From the NCBI GenBank assembly GCA_945859605.1, contig OX243814.1, positions 41,396,103-41,460,102 of the forward strand: 64,000 nucleotides of DNA. Reading direction: 5' to 3'. Both the position numbers and the translations under genes were made by a program. Positions 37,652-49,997 of the stretch are shown here, piece after piece. Source of the DNA: Lumbricus rubellus. Taxonomy: Eukaryota; Annelida; Clitellata; Crassiclitellata; Lumbricidae. The notes under the pieces are model-generated. The model did no database searches and had not been told where the DNA came from. It was given only the letters and a program-made list of their open reading frames with translations. Numbering within the stretch: the first letter of the stretch is position 1; the number at the start of each line of letters is the position of its first letter.

Positions 37652-40060
37652 CATTAATTAAATAGCACGGAATAAAATTATTAAAGGACATCGAATAGAG
37701 AGAAGAGGTAGTCTTGGAAAAAAGAGGATCACTTAAACATTCAATGTGGTGTAATGATGCAGTCACATGCATTGCGTAGCATAATATCATTGCACGTATT
37801 TCAACGCAGGTCTATAATACGCAGTATTGCGATACAGGGGTAATGGGTATACTGTATACACTTTCGTGGAGGATCGTAACTTGCAAGTGTTCCATTTAAT
37901 CGTTGTTCAGCGGAGTTTACAGGGTTTTTGTCAGTTAAATAGACATGTTTGCAGCACATTTTAAAGCTACCCACTTACAGTAGGGTCTACCCAGGTGTCG
38001 TTTGCGAAATATCTCAGTATAAATACACACATCAATCAACGAACCAAACAAACATTTCCATTGCTTTCAGCATCGCGAAAACGTAACAGAATAACAGATA
38101 CTGTCAGATAGGCTACTGTAAATAAACTATAATTATAAGCTTATATTGGTCAACAATAATGGTGTAAACAAGGTCTACAAACCTCAAGAATAGCATAACA
38201 TGAGCGGAGACTATGGCAAAAAGTGGTAAACAATGTAGTAGGCACCTCTACACGCGCCTTTGGCAAATGGATCCTGAAGATGATGGTGATGATATTGGTC
38301 AACATAATGCTTACATGTATATGCGTGCGTACATAAATACATGCATACGTGCATCAATGCACACGTACATTCTATTGCAAGCCGTGACAGCGGGAATTTA
38401 CTCTTACATCTCTTAGACTCGTGTCTGCCAGTCCGAAAGGGGTCACCATCATTACCTACAGTATTTATTTGTCGGTCTACTTCCGTAAAGTTTGCCCTAC
38501 ATACTGCATGGTGACAGTAGTACTTGATTATCTAGTAATTGCTATCAATCAAACCTAATTTAACCGGATACAAGCATTGGCCGATTTCTGGCGCGCCATG
38601 ACATTGTGTTGGCAGCAGACAAGTTACTAGATCTACTTTAGCAACTTTTAAAGTGCACTGAAACTTCAATGTTTGCGAACATGTACTGCACAATATGGAA
38701 CATTTACCTGCATTACCGTACGAAACGGAATGCATCTACATCAATACATAGATCTACAATTTCTACATCAATATGAACTTGCTAAACGATTATCTGGCAG
38801 ATTGATCTTACTGATTGGGGAAATGGTCAGTTGATAAACGTCAACTTAAATTTGATTTCTGCCCTGACATCCACTGCACAATCTTTATTAATAGTTCTAG
38901 GCTGATCCGTATCGTAATAGATTGCCTTCAGCGTCATCTTAATTGTATATAATTGATTGTCATCCATTGTTAGCTCTCTAGAACAATGTGCATTCATCAG
39001 ATCATTGTTTCATAATTAAGGACTTGTCACAATCATCCATTCGGATGTACAAATGACAAAAGCTGCTGAGTCAGTGTAAGATCTTTTGTCAACACATGTG
39101 CATCGGTAACAGGAACCTAGAAATTTCGATCAGCGTTTTCAATTGCAAATAATGGATTGATTACTCAACCGAATGTTTACCTTCAGCGCTCAATCAACAT
39201 GTATTGTTTTCACAACAGGACAATGAGCTTAGTCCTTCAGGACACTATGAACCTGCAAACGATTAGGCCTACTCATAAATTGCACTCACCGATTGGAGAC
39301 GCAAATTGTTGGCACTTCCCTCGAAACGCAGCACTGAACTGCTATCATCAATTTCATCGAACGCCGCGCTCTGTGACATACATGTATGGAGATATGCGGG
39401 TACCACGCTGTCGCATGTCTAATTGAATCCATCGTGACTTCTACTGTGGTCGACCATTCTCTTGAAGCAATCTCCTATTTCTCTAATGTACTGCTGTCTT
39501 TGATTGTGTGCGACATACATTTGCTAGCTATCTTAAAACATAGATCTACCAGTCTACCTGTCCAGATCTATAATAATTGCATGATATATTGGTACAGCAC
39601 CTTTGCAAGGTACTTAAATGTGTTGCACAAATGCACACAGTCATGAAAACATACACGTGAGCATAAACACATACGCAATACAAATATGTTTCCGTTATAC
39701 ACCATAGGCCTATAGATTCAACTTTCTTGACTGACTGCAACTTCCGATAGTGGACCTATTATAATCGTGAATGACAAACACTGCAATCTAAAAACGATAA
39801 AATCAAAAGAATCAGCTACTCTAGTGCAGAAGTTGGGGCCTCAGATATTCTGAGACTCCGATTAGAACTGAAGTCAACAAATGCTGCCTCTAAACAAAAT
39901 ACCAAACCAAGATATTATGGTCAAACCGAACCTTTACCGTTCCACACATCCGAAAGGATGGACAATTCTGGTGTGCACATGTCCACGCACTATGCTTTGC
40001 ACGTTGAATACCGACAGACTTGAATTAGCTGCAATCATAAACTGAATGATTTATGTAGCT

Positions 40061-43000
40061 CTATCGCTTTAGAAACCTCTGTCGTTCACGACGATTTGTT
40101 GGTTGGATCTGATGTTCAATGGTCAAAGATCCGACTTCTCGCTTGCTGTCCATGTACCAGAGGACGCCGGATAGGAAGGCGAAGCATGCACCAATGACAC
40201 CCATGACGAAGGCCCACGACCAGGTGTTGACACGAGTTAACACCTGTGAGATGCTGTTTTCACCCCAGAGAATAACGTAGAAGAAGTAGACGACTGCGCT
40301 TCCAAATAAGCAGGCTGCAGAAAAAGAAATCAGTTCCTTAACTCTTTTCGATTTATCACCAGAATAATCATCAGTAATTAATTTTGTGTCAGTTGTAATC
40401 AGCATTGTCTTCATCATCAATGACAAAAACTATGACGACACTATTTGTTATCATCGCCATCATCATCATTCTCACAACGACTGAAACGATGCAATCATCA
40501 TCGCCATTGTCATCACCAGCATCAGCTTTATCCACTATCCGTTTAACCTCGTTATCCTAAGGGATAAATGAATTATTGCCAATTGTTGCAGAAAATTGCA
40601 TCAGATTCTGACAACAGGATTATGCGTTACTGAACAGGAAATGGTACAGCTTATGTACATGCATAGTCTATATAATTATGTAAGTAGCCTAGGTATGCTT
40701 GTCTGTATGTATTTTTGCCTATTTATTTATTTATTTACTTATATATTTAGGCTATTATCAGTGCAGTTGAACGAAAACCTTGATGCTTACCAGAGAGGAA
40801 TGTGAAGGCGGTTAAAACTTTGGACATTCCGACTGATTTTTTACCACATTGGCAGCAGAAGCGAAACGGAGACATGAGCAACGCTGGAAGGAGAAGGATG
40901 AGACCAGACAGGAAGAGGAACTGTATGACTCTGCGCCACTCTGTTCATCAAAACACATAACATACATCCGTTAATCATTATATATTATGCAGTGCCCGTG
41001 CAGTAGTCTGGAGCGCCTCTGAGTAGATAGTCTGAAGGGGTGCTAGAGAAATGGAGAAATAAATAAATAAGATGAATCAAATATATAGAGTCTATGTGTG
41101 CCATTTTCGTAAGTGTTTGAAAGCCATTCTTTTTGATTGGGGTTTGGTGTCAGGTCGAGAGCGCCTCTGAGGAGTTTCTCTTGAAGTGGCGCTATATAAA
41201 TTTACGATTACGATTACAATCATTATGACATTCATGCATAAAACATGCGCCAGCAACAGGGCCGTGTTTAAGGCTCCTCGAGTGTCGGTGCAAAGTGTTA
41301 CAGCAGGGTTCAAGTGCCGTTCGGCAGTCGTACAAGTTTAGTCATTTTGCAAAAATCCGCTGTTCGATAAGCTAGCCTACGCGGTTTGTCGGCTGTGGTT
41401 GGCCAGTAAGCAAGCACTCAGTGTCCGCGAACTTAGTGAAATTAATATTTTCTTACACTTACTGATTTACTAAAGGCTTAGGTACGGTAACACTGTGACT
41501 CACAATTTAAGACATTTGACCAATGGCAACAAAACTCTCGGCTCAGGGGCATTCGGTGCCCCGCACCGAATGGACCTATGTTAAACACGGCCCTGGCCAG
41601 CAAGTTGACGCTTTCTCAATAGCAGGGGCGCAATGAAAGACGAACACAACGTATAAATATTGAAAATATTAGCACACGTAAACACATTAATGAACATATC
41701 AATACACTTAGCGTATGTAAGCAATGCATATATACAGGCATACACTGTGTCCACGATAAAGTAGAACCCAAAATAAAGTGCCATAACTCGGTCAAAACTT
41801 GTAGGATTTGTCTGAAATTTTACACACAACAACGGTGGCCATATATACACGAGATCCTAAAGCCTATTTGAAATATTCGTGAGTTTGCCAAATTTATGAG
41901 CGTTTGAGATAGAGCACCGAAAAATGCAACTTTCCAACATGCAAAAGCTGAAATGAAGTAAAATGATATATTAAATATTTTGTACACCGTAACTCCGCCC
42001 AATTTGACGTGGGTCAGTGAATTGTCGTAACATTTGGTTGAAAATAATGGTTTTGCTGAGTTCAGCGGTCACAGTTGATGTTCGAAGTGCCCGCCTTTAG
42101 AGCGCACACAGGCTCTGAGCCACTGACGCCACTGATTGACAGCGCCGTCCATGATTCGTTGATCAAACCGGCTCTCTCAATTCCTTGATTAAAATCTTGT
42201 CCTCTGCGCTGAAAACCATTTTTTACAACCAACTAGGCTACTGTTACGTAAAAAAGGTCTCATAGTGTGTCTGTTTCCGCAAATGTCGCTTATAAACAAC
42301 AGCCTATGTATCCACTGCGCTAACCAGAAAAATGACGTCATGCTACGCGTTTTACTGTTCGGTAACCTGGTTTCTGAACCACCCAATTTCAAAAGGATAT
42401 ATCTTCGTAACCGTTCAATAGAGTGTAACAAAATTTGCAGGGTATGGATGGAAAAGACTGAAGATCATGTGCTCCAAATTTGGTACCTATAATACTGCAA
42501 TTAACCAAGATATTTTACAAAGTGTAGGGTTCTACTTTAACGTTTGCATATTGGAAAGTTGCATTTTTCGGTGCTCTATCTCAAACGCTCATAAATTGGC
42601 AAACTCACGAATATTTCAAATCGGCTTTAGGATCTCGTGTATATATGGCCACCGTTGTTGTGTGTACAATTTCAGACAAATCCTTCAAGTTTTGACAGAG
42701 TTATGGCACTTTATTTTGGGTTCTACTTTATCGTGGACACAGTGTATATACAAACACAGACACAGACCTAGAGACATAGACACATAACTTCATGAACAGA
42801 TCTGAATGCATACTCAGCATAGCACACGTGGACCAAATCACAACGCATGTTGTCATGCCATGCTTGGGCTTTTCACCAAGTCAAGAAACGCGCGACTTTG
42901 CGGGACTTTTCCATGACAATACAGTAGATACCCCGAGGCCAGAACATAAGTCCCCCACAGGAGCCCCAACTGAGATCTCAATAGGCAACTAATCATGACA

Positions 43001-44335
43001 GCGCAGAAATGACACTCAGCCATGTGTATCGTGTAAACAACTCAGTCGAGCTCGTGTTGAGTAGTGAGTTGGTCTATATTATGATTCAACGGTATTTATG
43101 CTAGGGTACCCGGTCTACCTAAAGTACTCTAATTAGCGAATAGCAGGCCACTAGGGAACATTATGAGAGTTTAATTGCGATAATTTACCTAATTGAACGT
43201 GAACGCTAATCGGCAAACTCACAAGACAACGGTTTAAATTTCACTCAGAGAAATGTCAGCACGCCCTAACTTAAGTAGGTCAATTAACAAGGCGTGGTGT
43301 CTTTATATATATATATATATATAATAATAGGGGACTCTCACGCTATGTATATCCGATTCTTTGATGCCTGAGACTCTCACTAGAAATGAATGGCTTGGTC
43401 GGTATTAACGGTAGGTTTGTGGTGTCCTGGAGAAAACGGGCATAGGCCTACATGCAGAAAAAGTAACATAGAGGACTAGACACATAACTGCATGAAGAGA
43501 CCTGAATGCATTTCAGCATTGCACACGTGGACCAAACAAGCTCTAGAGTCTAGACACTAACTGTATCACCGAGAAACTGACTCAAGATTGTCTAACTCTT
43601 CCATAATTTTTAAAGCGTACAGTTTGTAGCTCAATATTATTCGTTAACCAGTCTCTGTCGTTTTCTTCCTAAGATAAATGTAGAACAATTAAGGAGAAGA
43701 AGAGGAGGAGGAAAAGGAGGAGGAGGATAAGCAGGTGGAGTAGGAGGAGGAGGAGGATGACTAAAGTGAAAAAAGTTGATGGATTCCTAGAATTTGCAAA
43801 AATTCAGATGCTTATAATTTTAACAAGGACATTCCAGCATGTCATGATCAAGTACACGGTACATTTGATAATTCTATGCGAGTTTAAACTTAGCCAGTGT
43901 TTTTGCATGGATTAATAAGTCAGGAATCATTACAAAACAGTTCACATATCCTCCCAATCCCTGTAAAAACCAATAATTTCAACATAATTACATCTAAACC
44001 ACAGTAAGTATCGCAGCATTAATGTCATGAGAAGCTAATGTAACACAGCGTAGAAGCACAATTTGCTTACCTGGCATATTCAATTCCAACTCAAATCCAT
44101 TCTGCCAAACCCAAGTGCACTTCTCCGTGGCGCAGCATTCGGCCAAGAGTCCGATGTCCGTACGTGGACAGGTCATCGTCATTCCAAAGTAGGCTATTGC
44201 CGTCAACCGGATCATCCAGAAAGGAGAGACGAAGCTGATGCTGCAGAGCACAGCAGCCGTCCAGAGGAAGAGGGTCGCCAGATGAGCACGACTGACCCAG
44301 CTTAAGAAGCACGAGAGGAATGAGCAGAGACACAT
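40061..44335 (-). CDS. Claudin/PMP22-superfamily four-TM protein, copy A
   Basis: Exons on the minus strand are 44335-44071, 40940-40791 and 40314-40061, with phase 1 at both GT-AG introns, giving 222 residues. Four membrane segments are visible: about 19-39 before FW, one in exon 2 (FLFLSGLILLLPALLM), one at the start of exon 3 and one ending in LSGVLWYMD. The first loop has W40, then G62-L-L-A-E-C67 and C73-T-W, matching the claudin-family pattern GLWxxC...C with the tryptophan replaced by leucine. Claudin relatives form junction strands, act as channel subunits or organise membranes; which applies here is unknown. The N-terminus MCLCSFLSC is cysteine-rich and shared with copies B and C, suggesting palmitoylation. 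The C-terminal tail is about 10 residues longer than in B and C, ends FLKR and is basic. Intron 1 (3.1 kb) hosts a hAT MITE and a Tc1/mariner relic. The gene is transcribed in the same direction as B and C. Confidence 0.75.
40994..41210. mobile_element. Two SINE/LINE 3' tail fragments
   Basis: GGAGCGCCTCTGAGTAG (41009-41025) and GAGCGCCTCTGAGGAG followed by GTGGCGCTATATAAATTTACG (41159-41206) match the tail of the SINE at 21550 and the LINE 3' end at 63235. No head regions remain. Confidence 0.45.
41257..41595. mobile_element. hAT-type MITE, CAGGGCCGTGTTTAA family, copy 2
   Basis: Same family as 21786-22122 but in the opposite orientation, with the perfect duplication GCCAGCAA (41249-41256, 41596-41603). 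Lies in intron 1 of claudin-like gene A. Confidence 0.8.
41743..42744. mobile_element. Tc1/mariner-type relic with long inverted repeats, in intron 1 of gene A
   Basis: CACTGTGTCCACGATAAAG and its complement, flanked by TA (41741-41742, 42745-42746). The arms are over 200 bp and pair closely. On the minus strand, stop at 42069-42071, the tail DGAVNQWRQWLRACVR then SKGGHFEHQL is in frame: the usual end of a mariner-type transposase. The catalytic part is missing. Related to, but distinct from, the element at 1901-2732. Confidence 0.75.
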
Positions 44336-44426
44336 GTTTGACGAATAATTATTGAGGATTCACCAATAAATAGACGAAAATGTGTCAGAACTACAGCGAT
44401 ATCTTCCGTGTAATAGTTGCTATCAG

Positions 44427-44436
44427 CTGTCAATTG
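44427..44436 (-). promoter_or_regulatory. Single degenerate PBX/MEIS-like site upstream of gene A
   Basis: CTGTCAATTG sits about 90 bp from the ATG, at the position equivalent to the sites in B and C. Flanking sequence (CAGAACTACAGCGATATCTTC) is shared with gene C's leader. The last two bases depart from TGATTGACAG, so binding may be weak. Confidence 0.35.
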
Positions 44437-44830
44437 CACCAGCTCACTCGACGAAAGGCCGCAGTATCGCAAGTGAAGCGAAAGAAATTCTTATCAATTA
44501 TACGTCTTCCTTGCTTCTTAGTAAATGAATTCAACCACCGAGTTAAGATAACTTCAAAAAAGTTCTTATTGCAAAAATATCGGAGTCTTTAAACTTTCCT
44601 GGATCTTTCACAAGTCTTCAGAAATTGCGCTTGTTCTTTCAAAGAATTTGTAAAACTGACGACTTATTTTAAGTTATTTGCCTTAACCGTTGAACCGTAG
44701 AATTTCTGCAGCTTTGTATCTCAACAACAATTGCTAAGTTTCTTCTAACTTTGTTTACATTTGCTGATCTATTCGAGCTTTTATAGTCACAACTAGATAG
44801 ATGTCTTCTTCAGACGCAAATGTGCCGTCA

Positions 44831-44858
44831 CTTAAATACCATTTCAGGTTATTAGTCA
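44831..44858 (-). promoter_or_regulatory. Core promoter module of claudin-like gene A
   Basis: On the minus strand TGACTAAT is followed, start to start, about 20 bp later by a GTATTTAAG TATA-like box, with TGAA between them. The same order and exact 20-bp offset occur upstream of copies B and C, which supports function. The box is about 500 bp from the ATG, so a long leader or a leader intron is implied. Confidence 0.55.
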
Positions 44859-45604
44859 AAATATGGGCTAACCGTCGTTATTCGTGACTGAATGCCTCAC
44901 TGACAAGACCCGGCTGATTGCATGACAGAGGCCTGGTGACAAAAGCGGAAGCCACCTGGCCCTACATGTGTGCACGTAAACATTGCCTTAAATGACATAG
45001 TCTAAGTCTAGTGATTCACAAAATTATAATCATATATGCATATATAAGATGTTTATATAAATATATATAAAATTTATATAACTACATAAATATGTGTAGC
45101 CTATAGCATTAATTTATGCAACGTACACATTATGTGTGATTAATTTGTTATAATTTTATTATGTATATAAATACATATAATTATATGACTGCAATATATG
45201 ATTTCATGTTATAATACATAAAATTTAGAAGTAGCCTATGCATTATGCACACACTTAAAAGATCATAAATACATATAAGATAAATAATATGCAACAATGG
45301 CAGATTGAATGATGTTTACGTTGAGTATGCACTTTAAGGTGACCTATAATAAGACGGCATTCGACCCATTGTGGGGCCTATAATGACTCAGGAAAGTAGG
45401 ACAATGTTTGTAAAAGGATTCATAACATTGTCGTTCGTGACGACACGACAAACATTTGAAAGATACTCAGTAGGCTACTCAAATGGCGTGATATTAGTTT
45501 GCTTACTTCATTGATGACTTTTAAAAGTGACTCGCTTTAGTTTACCGATTACGAAGAGTGGTCCCGGGTGTCGTTTGGGAAGAACCCAGATTAATCTTTC
45601 CCCC

Positions 45605-45808
45605 AACATGATGATGAAGATGATGATGATGATAATGATGGTGATGTTGATGACGAAAGTGATTATAATGATGATAATAGCAGTATTAGTAGTTGTTGCT
45701 GTTATTATTGTAAAAAAAGATGTCAAATATATACTTAATACTACTATTTACGATTTATGATCAAAATGGCGATGATTATGATGATGAAGATGTTGTTGTT
45801 GTTGTTGT

Positions 45809-45842
<34 letters not shown>

Positions 45843-45895
45843 AATAATTATAGTAGTATAAGTAATAGTAGTAGCAGTAGTCGTTGTTGTTGTTT
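45605..45895. repeat. GAT/GTT/AGT microsatellite cluster
   Basis: GATGATGAT (45607-45650, 45780-45842), then GTTGTTGTT and AGTAGTAGT runs. Upstream flank of gene A. Confidence 0.8.
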
Positions 45896-46659
45896 TGCTG
45901 TTGCTGTGGTAAAATTAATTAGGGTAAGATGAGAATGACAGCAATGATACTGATATTGATAAAATAATAATAATAGAATGATAGCATTAATACAGCCACG
46001 AATATTTCAGACACGAATAGATACGATTACTAGGATTATCATTCCACTTATTTTACTATTATTGCTATTATCTTTCAATGTGTAAACAATAATAGCGATA
46101 GTAATCTAGCCTATCTCTTAATACCACGATGATGCATTATCATTTTTTGCGCATTCTACACTCTACAGATGCCCGTGAGCTACATGGTTTACAAAATCGT
46201 GGTTATATCCACAACTGATAACTAATCAGTCGCTGAGAAGCCACCAAATGGTTTCACCCAGACCAGTGAGAATATCGGCCTCCTATTATTATCAAGTGCA
46301 TGAGACTAAAGACAAAAGCGAAAAACACTGACTTGCCATATATGCTGATAATCTCTCTGATCGGTTATAATACTATAGTGTCTAGACGTCTATTAATAAT
46401 GAAGCATGCGAGTTATAAAATTGCCATAATTAACTTTCGCATCTCTGTATCTGTCATGCACGCGGATGTTTGGAGTCGAGATTCAGAGAAAATGAAATCC
46501 ATAATAATACACATTGCCACAACGAATTAATACCCTCATGATTGTCGGTGGCAGTCAAGAAGTCGAGTCTTAGAACCACGACGGAAGTTAATTCCCACCA
46601 AACCACCGATTATGAAATCGCTTTCTTTCTTTCTTCATCCTCAACTGAGACAGGTCACA

Positions 46660-46895
46660 GATGAAGAGTCACGTGGATTAATATAAGCTGTGCCTTCATA
46701 ATAATATACGGATTGTCAACATACCAATTATTTGTCTTCTGCATTATGCTATTAACCTGTCAAGACCTATAATTGTTATGTAAAGAGAACGTGTATCACT
46801 ATGCCAAGGGTATCTTTGTTTGATTCAGCTGTTGTCCCTAACGAAATTTGTCATGAATTCCGATTCAACTTTACTGAATGTGCAATTGTACATAA
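46660..46895 (-). promoter_or_regulatory. Upstream block of gene A shared with B and C
   Basis: GAGTCACGTGG, a TAACCTGTCAAGAC stretch and CCCTAACGAAATTTG followed by GATTCAACTTTACTG occur in the same order as in the blocks at 53315-53665 and 60665-60970. It lies about 1.9 kb upstream of the gene A core promoter. It has no coding potential. Candidate shared distal element, or simply a remnant of the duplicated unit. Confidence 0.4.
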
Positions 46896-47421
46896 AAGTA
46901 AATTAAATTGATAACTCAATTAACGAGTGAGTAGTGAATTCTTAAAAAGAAGCTCAACTCGAAAGTCCGTGTTAATGTTCCACAGTGGTTAATGACAGGA
47001 TACATAAACTTACGAATTGCAATGGACGTAATTCAGCAAACCATGTTAAGACCGTAAAAATTATTCTTCGGTAGGTTAATTATACATGACATTGTCATGT
47101 GCCTTTGAATTATTGTCGAGTCACGTTTTAGAAGACAGGACAGGATTAAGTCTTACTACAAAGTGTGCAGAAAGAGGCATGTTACTTTGTATGTATACGA
47201 TTGTTCTATTAGGTAAATATATGCAAGTGTCAATGATTCAGAAAAATTATATATAAATAATATATATATATATAAATAGTCAGGAGCAACAGGCTCTATA
47301 TAATTATATCATACCAGATAATTTGTTGTTTCGAAAAACATGAAATTTAAATTGGGACTATTTCTTGATCTAGGCCTATTGCTTATATAGGCCTATCTAA
47401 GATTAAAATAGAAGGCAAAGA

Positions 47422-47446
47422 TTTATTTGAACAAATCCATTTTATT
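47422..47446 (-). terminator. Poly(A) signals of claudin-like gene B
   Basis: Two AATAAA hexamers on the minus strand (47441-47446 and 47422-47427), preceded on that strand by TCTCGTGACATG, which also precedes the signal of gene C. The implied 3' UTR is about 2.1 kb. Confidence 0.5.
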
Positions 47447-47639
47447 TCATGTCACGAGAACATAATTATTTTATGCGAGCATTTAAAACCCATCAAACCA
47501 CTTGTCTTCATTTATAATTAAAGACAAATTTCTTAGCAAACGCAATGTAGGTCCTAATTGTCATCAGGAGCGATTTGCAAAGAAATAAAATAGGTCTACA
47601 CACAAAAAATCGCAATTTCTAACTATCCTGTCACGATGT

Positions 47640-47960
47640 GCAATTGTGCATTACTTTATCGCAATAAAACGCAACCATCAAAGAACCAGCCTTTGCGGTA
47701 TATTAGGATACGTAAACACATGAATACATTTATAGTGCCAGCACTGTTTCTTGAATATAAAAGTCTAATACTATAAAGATAAGATACACAAGCACATCTC
47801 GATGTACAATACTATTACTAGGCTATATGGCAATAAAATTCAGCCACCAAGGAACCAGCCTTTGCGGTATTTACGTAAATAGAATACTTGAATAAATTAC
47901 TAGTGCCAGCACTGTTTCTTCAATGCAAAAGGTTTGAAACTGTCTCACAAGCGCATTTAA
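47640..47960. repeat. Two direct repeats of about 185 bp in the 3' UTR of gene B
   Basis: Both copies contain GCAATAAAA, then GAACCAGCCTTTGCGGTAT, then AGTGCCAGCACTGTTTCTT, in the same order. The same block occurs about three times in gene C (56468-56950). Confidence 0.65.
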
Positions 47961-48884
47961 AACAGTTCATCATAAAGAAATTATGTTGACATAAAAACCA
48001 TTAATATCACCCAACATACATGTATGACAACTCAAATAACACTGAAACGTCTTTAAAACATTACCTTATAGGAGTTTAACACCATTAATATCACTTCAAC
48101 AACACAAAGGACGATTAAGATAACATGACACAACCTTTCACATTATAGCAGCTTAAATAACATCAATGACGACTAGAAACATCAATAACGTTAACACTAC
48201 GTTGTCAATTATTCAAGTAACACGCTATGAAAATTGCTAAAATAGATAATCGCATAGAAATTGTTACAATCGCATTTATTGCATACAGACATCACATGGT
48301 TTTATCGCATCGCATTCTAGTAGGCCTATGCTCACGATCACAATCCCTGTTTTCAATGACCCAAGGAAACTGCATTGCAATCCAGATGAGTAGGCCTATA
48401 TTATTTACAACGAGCTTTCTGGTCATTTAGAAAGTCATACTTACAGGACATTTTGCAAGATATTCAGTTGACTTTCATGATTGTAGTGTGTCCTTACGCA
48501 ATGCACGCGTGCAACCGTAATATAAGTAGCCTAAATACATGCTGGCATTCCTACATCCATGTGCACATTGTGTGGGTGTACGCATGCTAATCACGGACCC
48601 TATGTCCGACCGTTACATTCAGTTCGAAAGAGGTCACCACTAGCGTTTAACTACCAGTCCTATCCTACTTCTGACAGACCGTGAATGGCGAATAATAAAT
48701 TATTGTATGAAGTCAATTCTTATCTATTTATATTTATTAGGCTACTCGCATTTGCTAAAGCGCCCCATCACGTCCGCTAATCAGAGGCGCTTCAGACTAC
48801 ACCGCGAACACTGCATCGGAGCGTCACTCCGAAGCGCACGAGCAACTACAACTTGTCTACAAGTGAAGGAACTGCTCAAGGTTC

Positions 48885-48975
48885 CCACGCGGCGGTTTGA
48901 GGTAGATTTTAACCTGAAACCCTTCGACTCCAAGACACCAAACCCATTACACCATAGGCTCCATAGCGCCCACGC
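48885..48975 (-). mobile_element. tRNA-derived SINE head
   Basis: On the minus strand TGGTGTAATGGG and CAGGTTAAAATCTACC correspond to A and B boxes, followed by a CGCGTGGGAACC stretch. Lies in the 3' UTR region of gene B. Confidence 0.5.
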
Positions 48976-49557
48976 CTTATTTAAACCGGATACAGTTGTT
49001 GATTTCTTGCGCTGACAGATGTTTCGGTCTGTTATATAAATTAATCTTCCGCTAGCAATTATTATCTTAAGTGCGTTGAAACCTGAGCTACAGCTATAGC
49101 AAATAGGACGTGTAACATGAACTGCAAAACATGGAATAATAATAACATGCATCTGTTTACGATAAATGATTGTTCGTACCATCCATATTATTTTGGAGGT
49201 TCAAATGAGGTATTGAATATAATTCTCACATAATATTGTTATGTGGGTTTTTATAAATTATAGCCTAATATACATGCTTCCGCGTTTATCCTGAAGATTC
49301 AACTTACTTGAACGACTGCTATACGTCCAGTATGTAAGTCTTGTAAGAGAACAGAATACACTACAATCATAAGCTTCACATATACTACAAAAGGACCAGA
49401 TGGCCCGGTGCAAAAAGCTGTTTGCCGTTCCATGCCTGGGAAAGATGTATACATGTATCAGAGAACTTCCTGCATTGGACACCGATTGGATTGATAAAAT
49501 TGCACAATTAAATTCCAGACGATTAATGAAACTCTAGCGCTTAGAAATCTACATCGC

Positions 49558-49965
49558 TCAGACATTTTGCTGGTTGTCGTTTGCAGTGCTTAAGGAACCG
49601 ACCTGTCGTGAACCATCCAGAAACCAGAACACGGACGAAGCGAGGGTGAAACATACTCCAGCGAAGCCAAATTGGTAGGCAAAGGACCACTTCGTGACCG
49701 TATAGGTCAACAGAAAAATGCTGTTAGCGCCGAATATCAGAAGGTAGAAGAAATACACCACGGCAGCTCCAAGAAGACAGGCTGAATAAACAGAAAACAG
49801 ATTTTTTACTATACAGTCTTCATCACCAAATCATCTTAATCATCATGATCGCCATGATCATGATTATCGTCATCGTCATCATTATCATCATCATTATCAT
49901 AATCATCGTCATCGTCGTCGTCGTCATCATCATCATCATCATCATCATCATCGTCGTCGTCGTCG

Positions 49966-49997
<32 letters not shown>

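Larger units (their letters stand above)
44870..47410. other. Spacer between genes A and B
   Basis: AT-rich with the microsatellite cluster at 45605-45895 and the duplicated upstream block at 46660-46895. No gene. Confidence 0.4.

Noticed and set aside
37200..39760. A fourth claudin-like gene downstream of A
   Set aside because: Only 3' UTR-like similarity to B is present (for example CAGTCCGAAAGGGGTCACCA at about 38430 against CAGTTCGAAAGAGGTCACCA at 48620). No loop or membrane exons were found.
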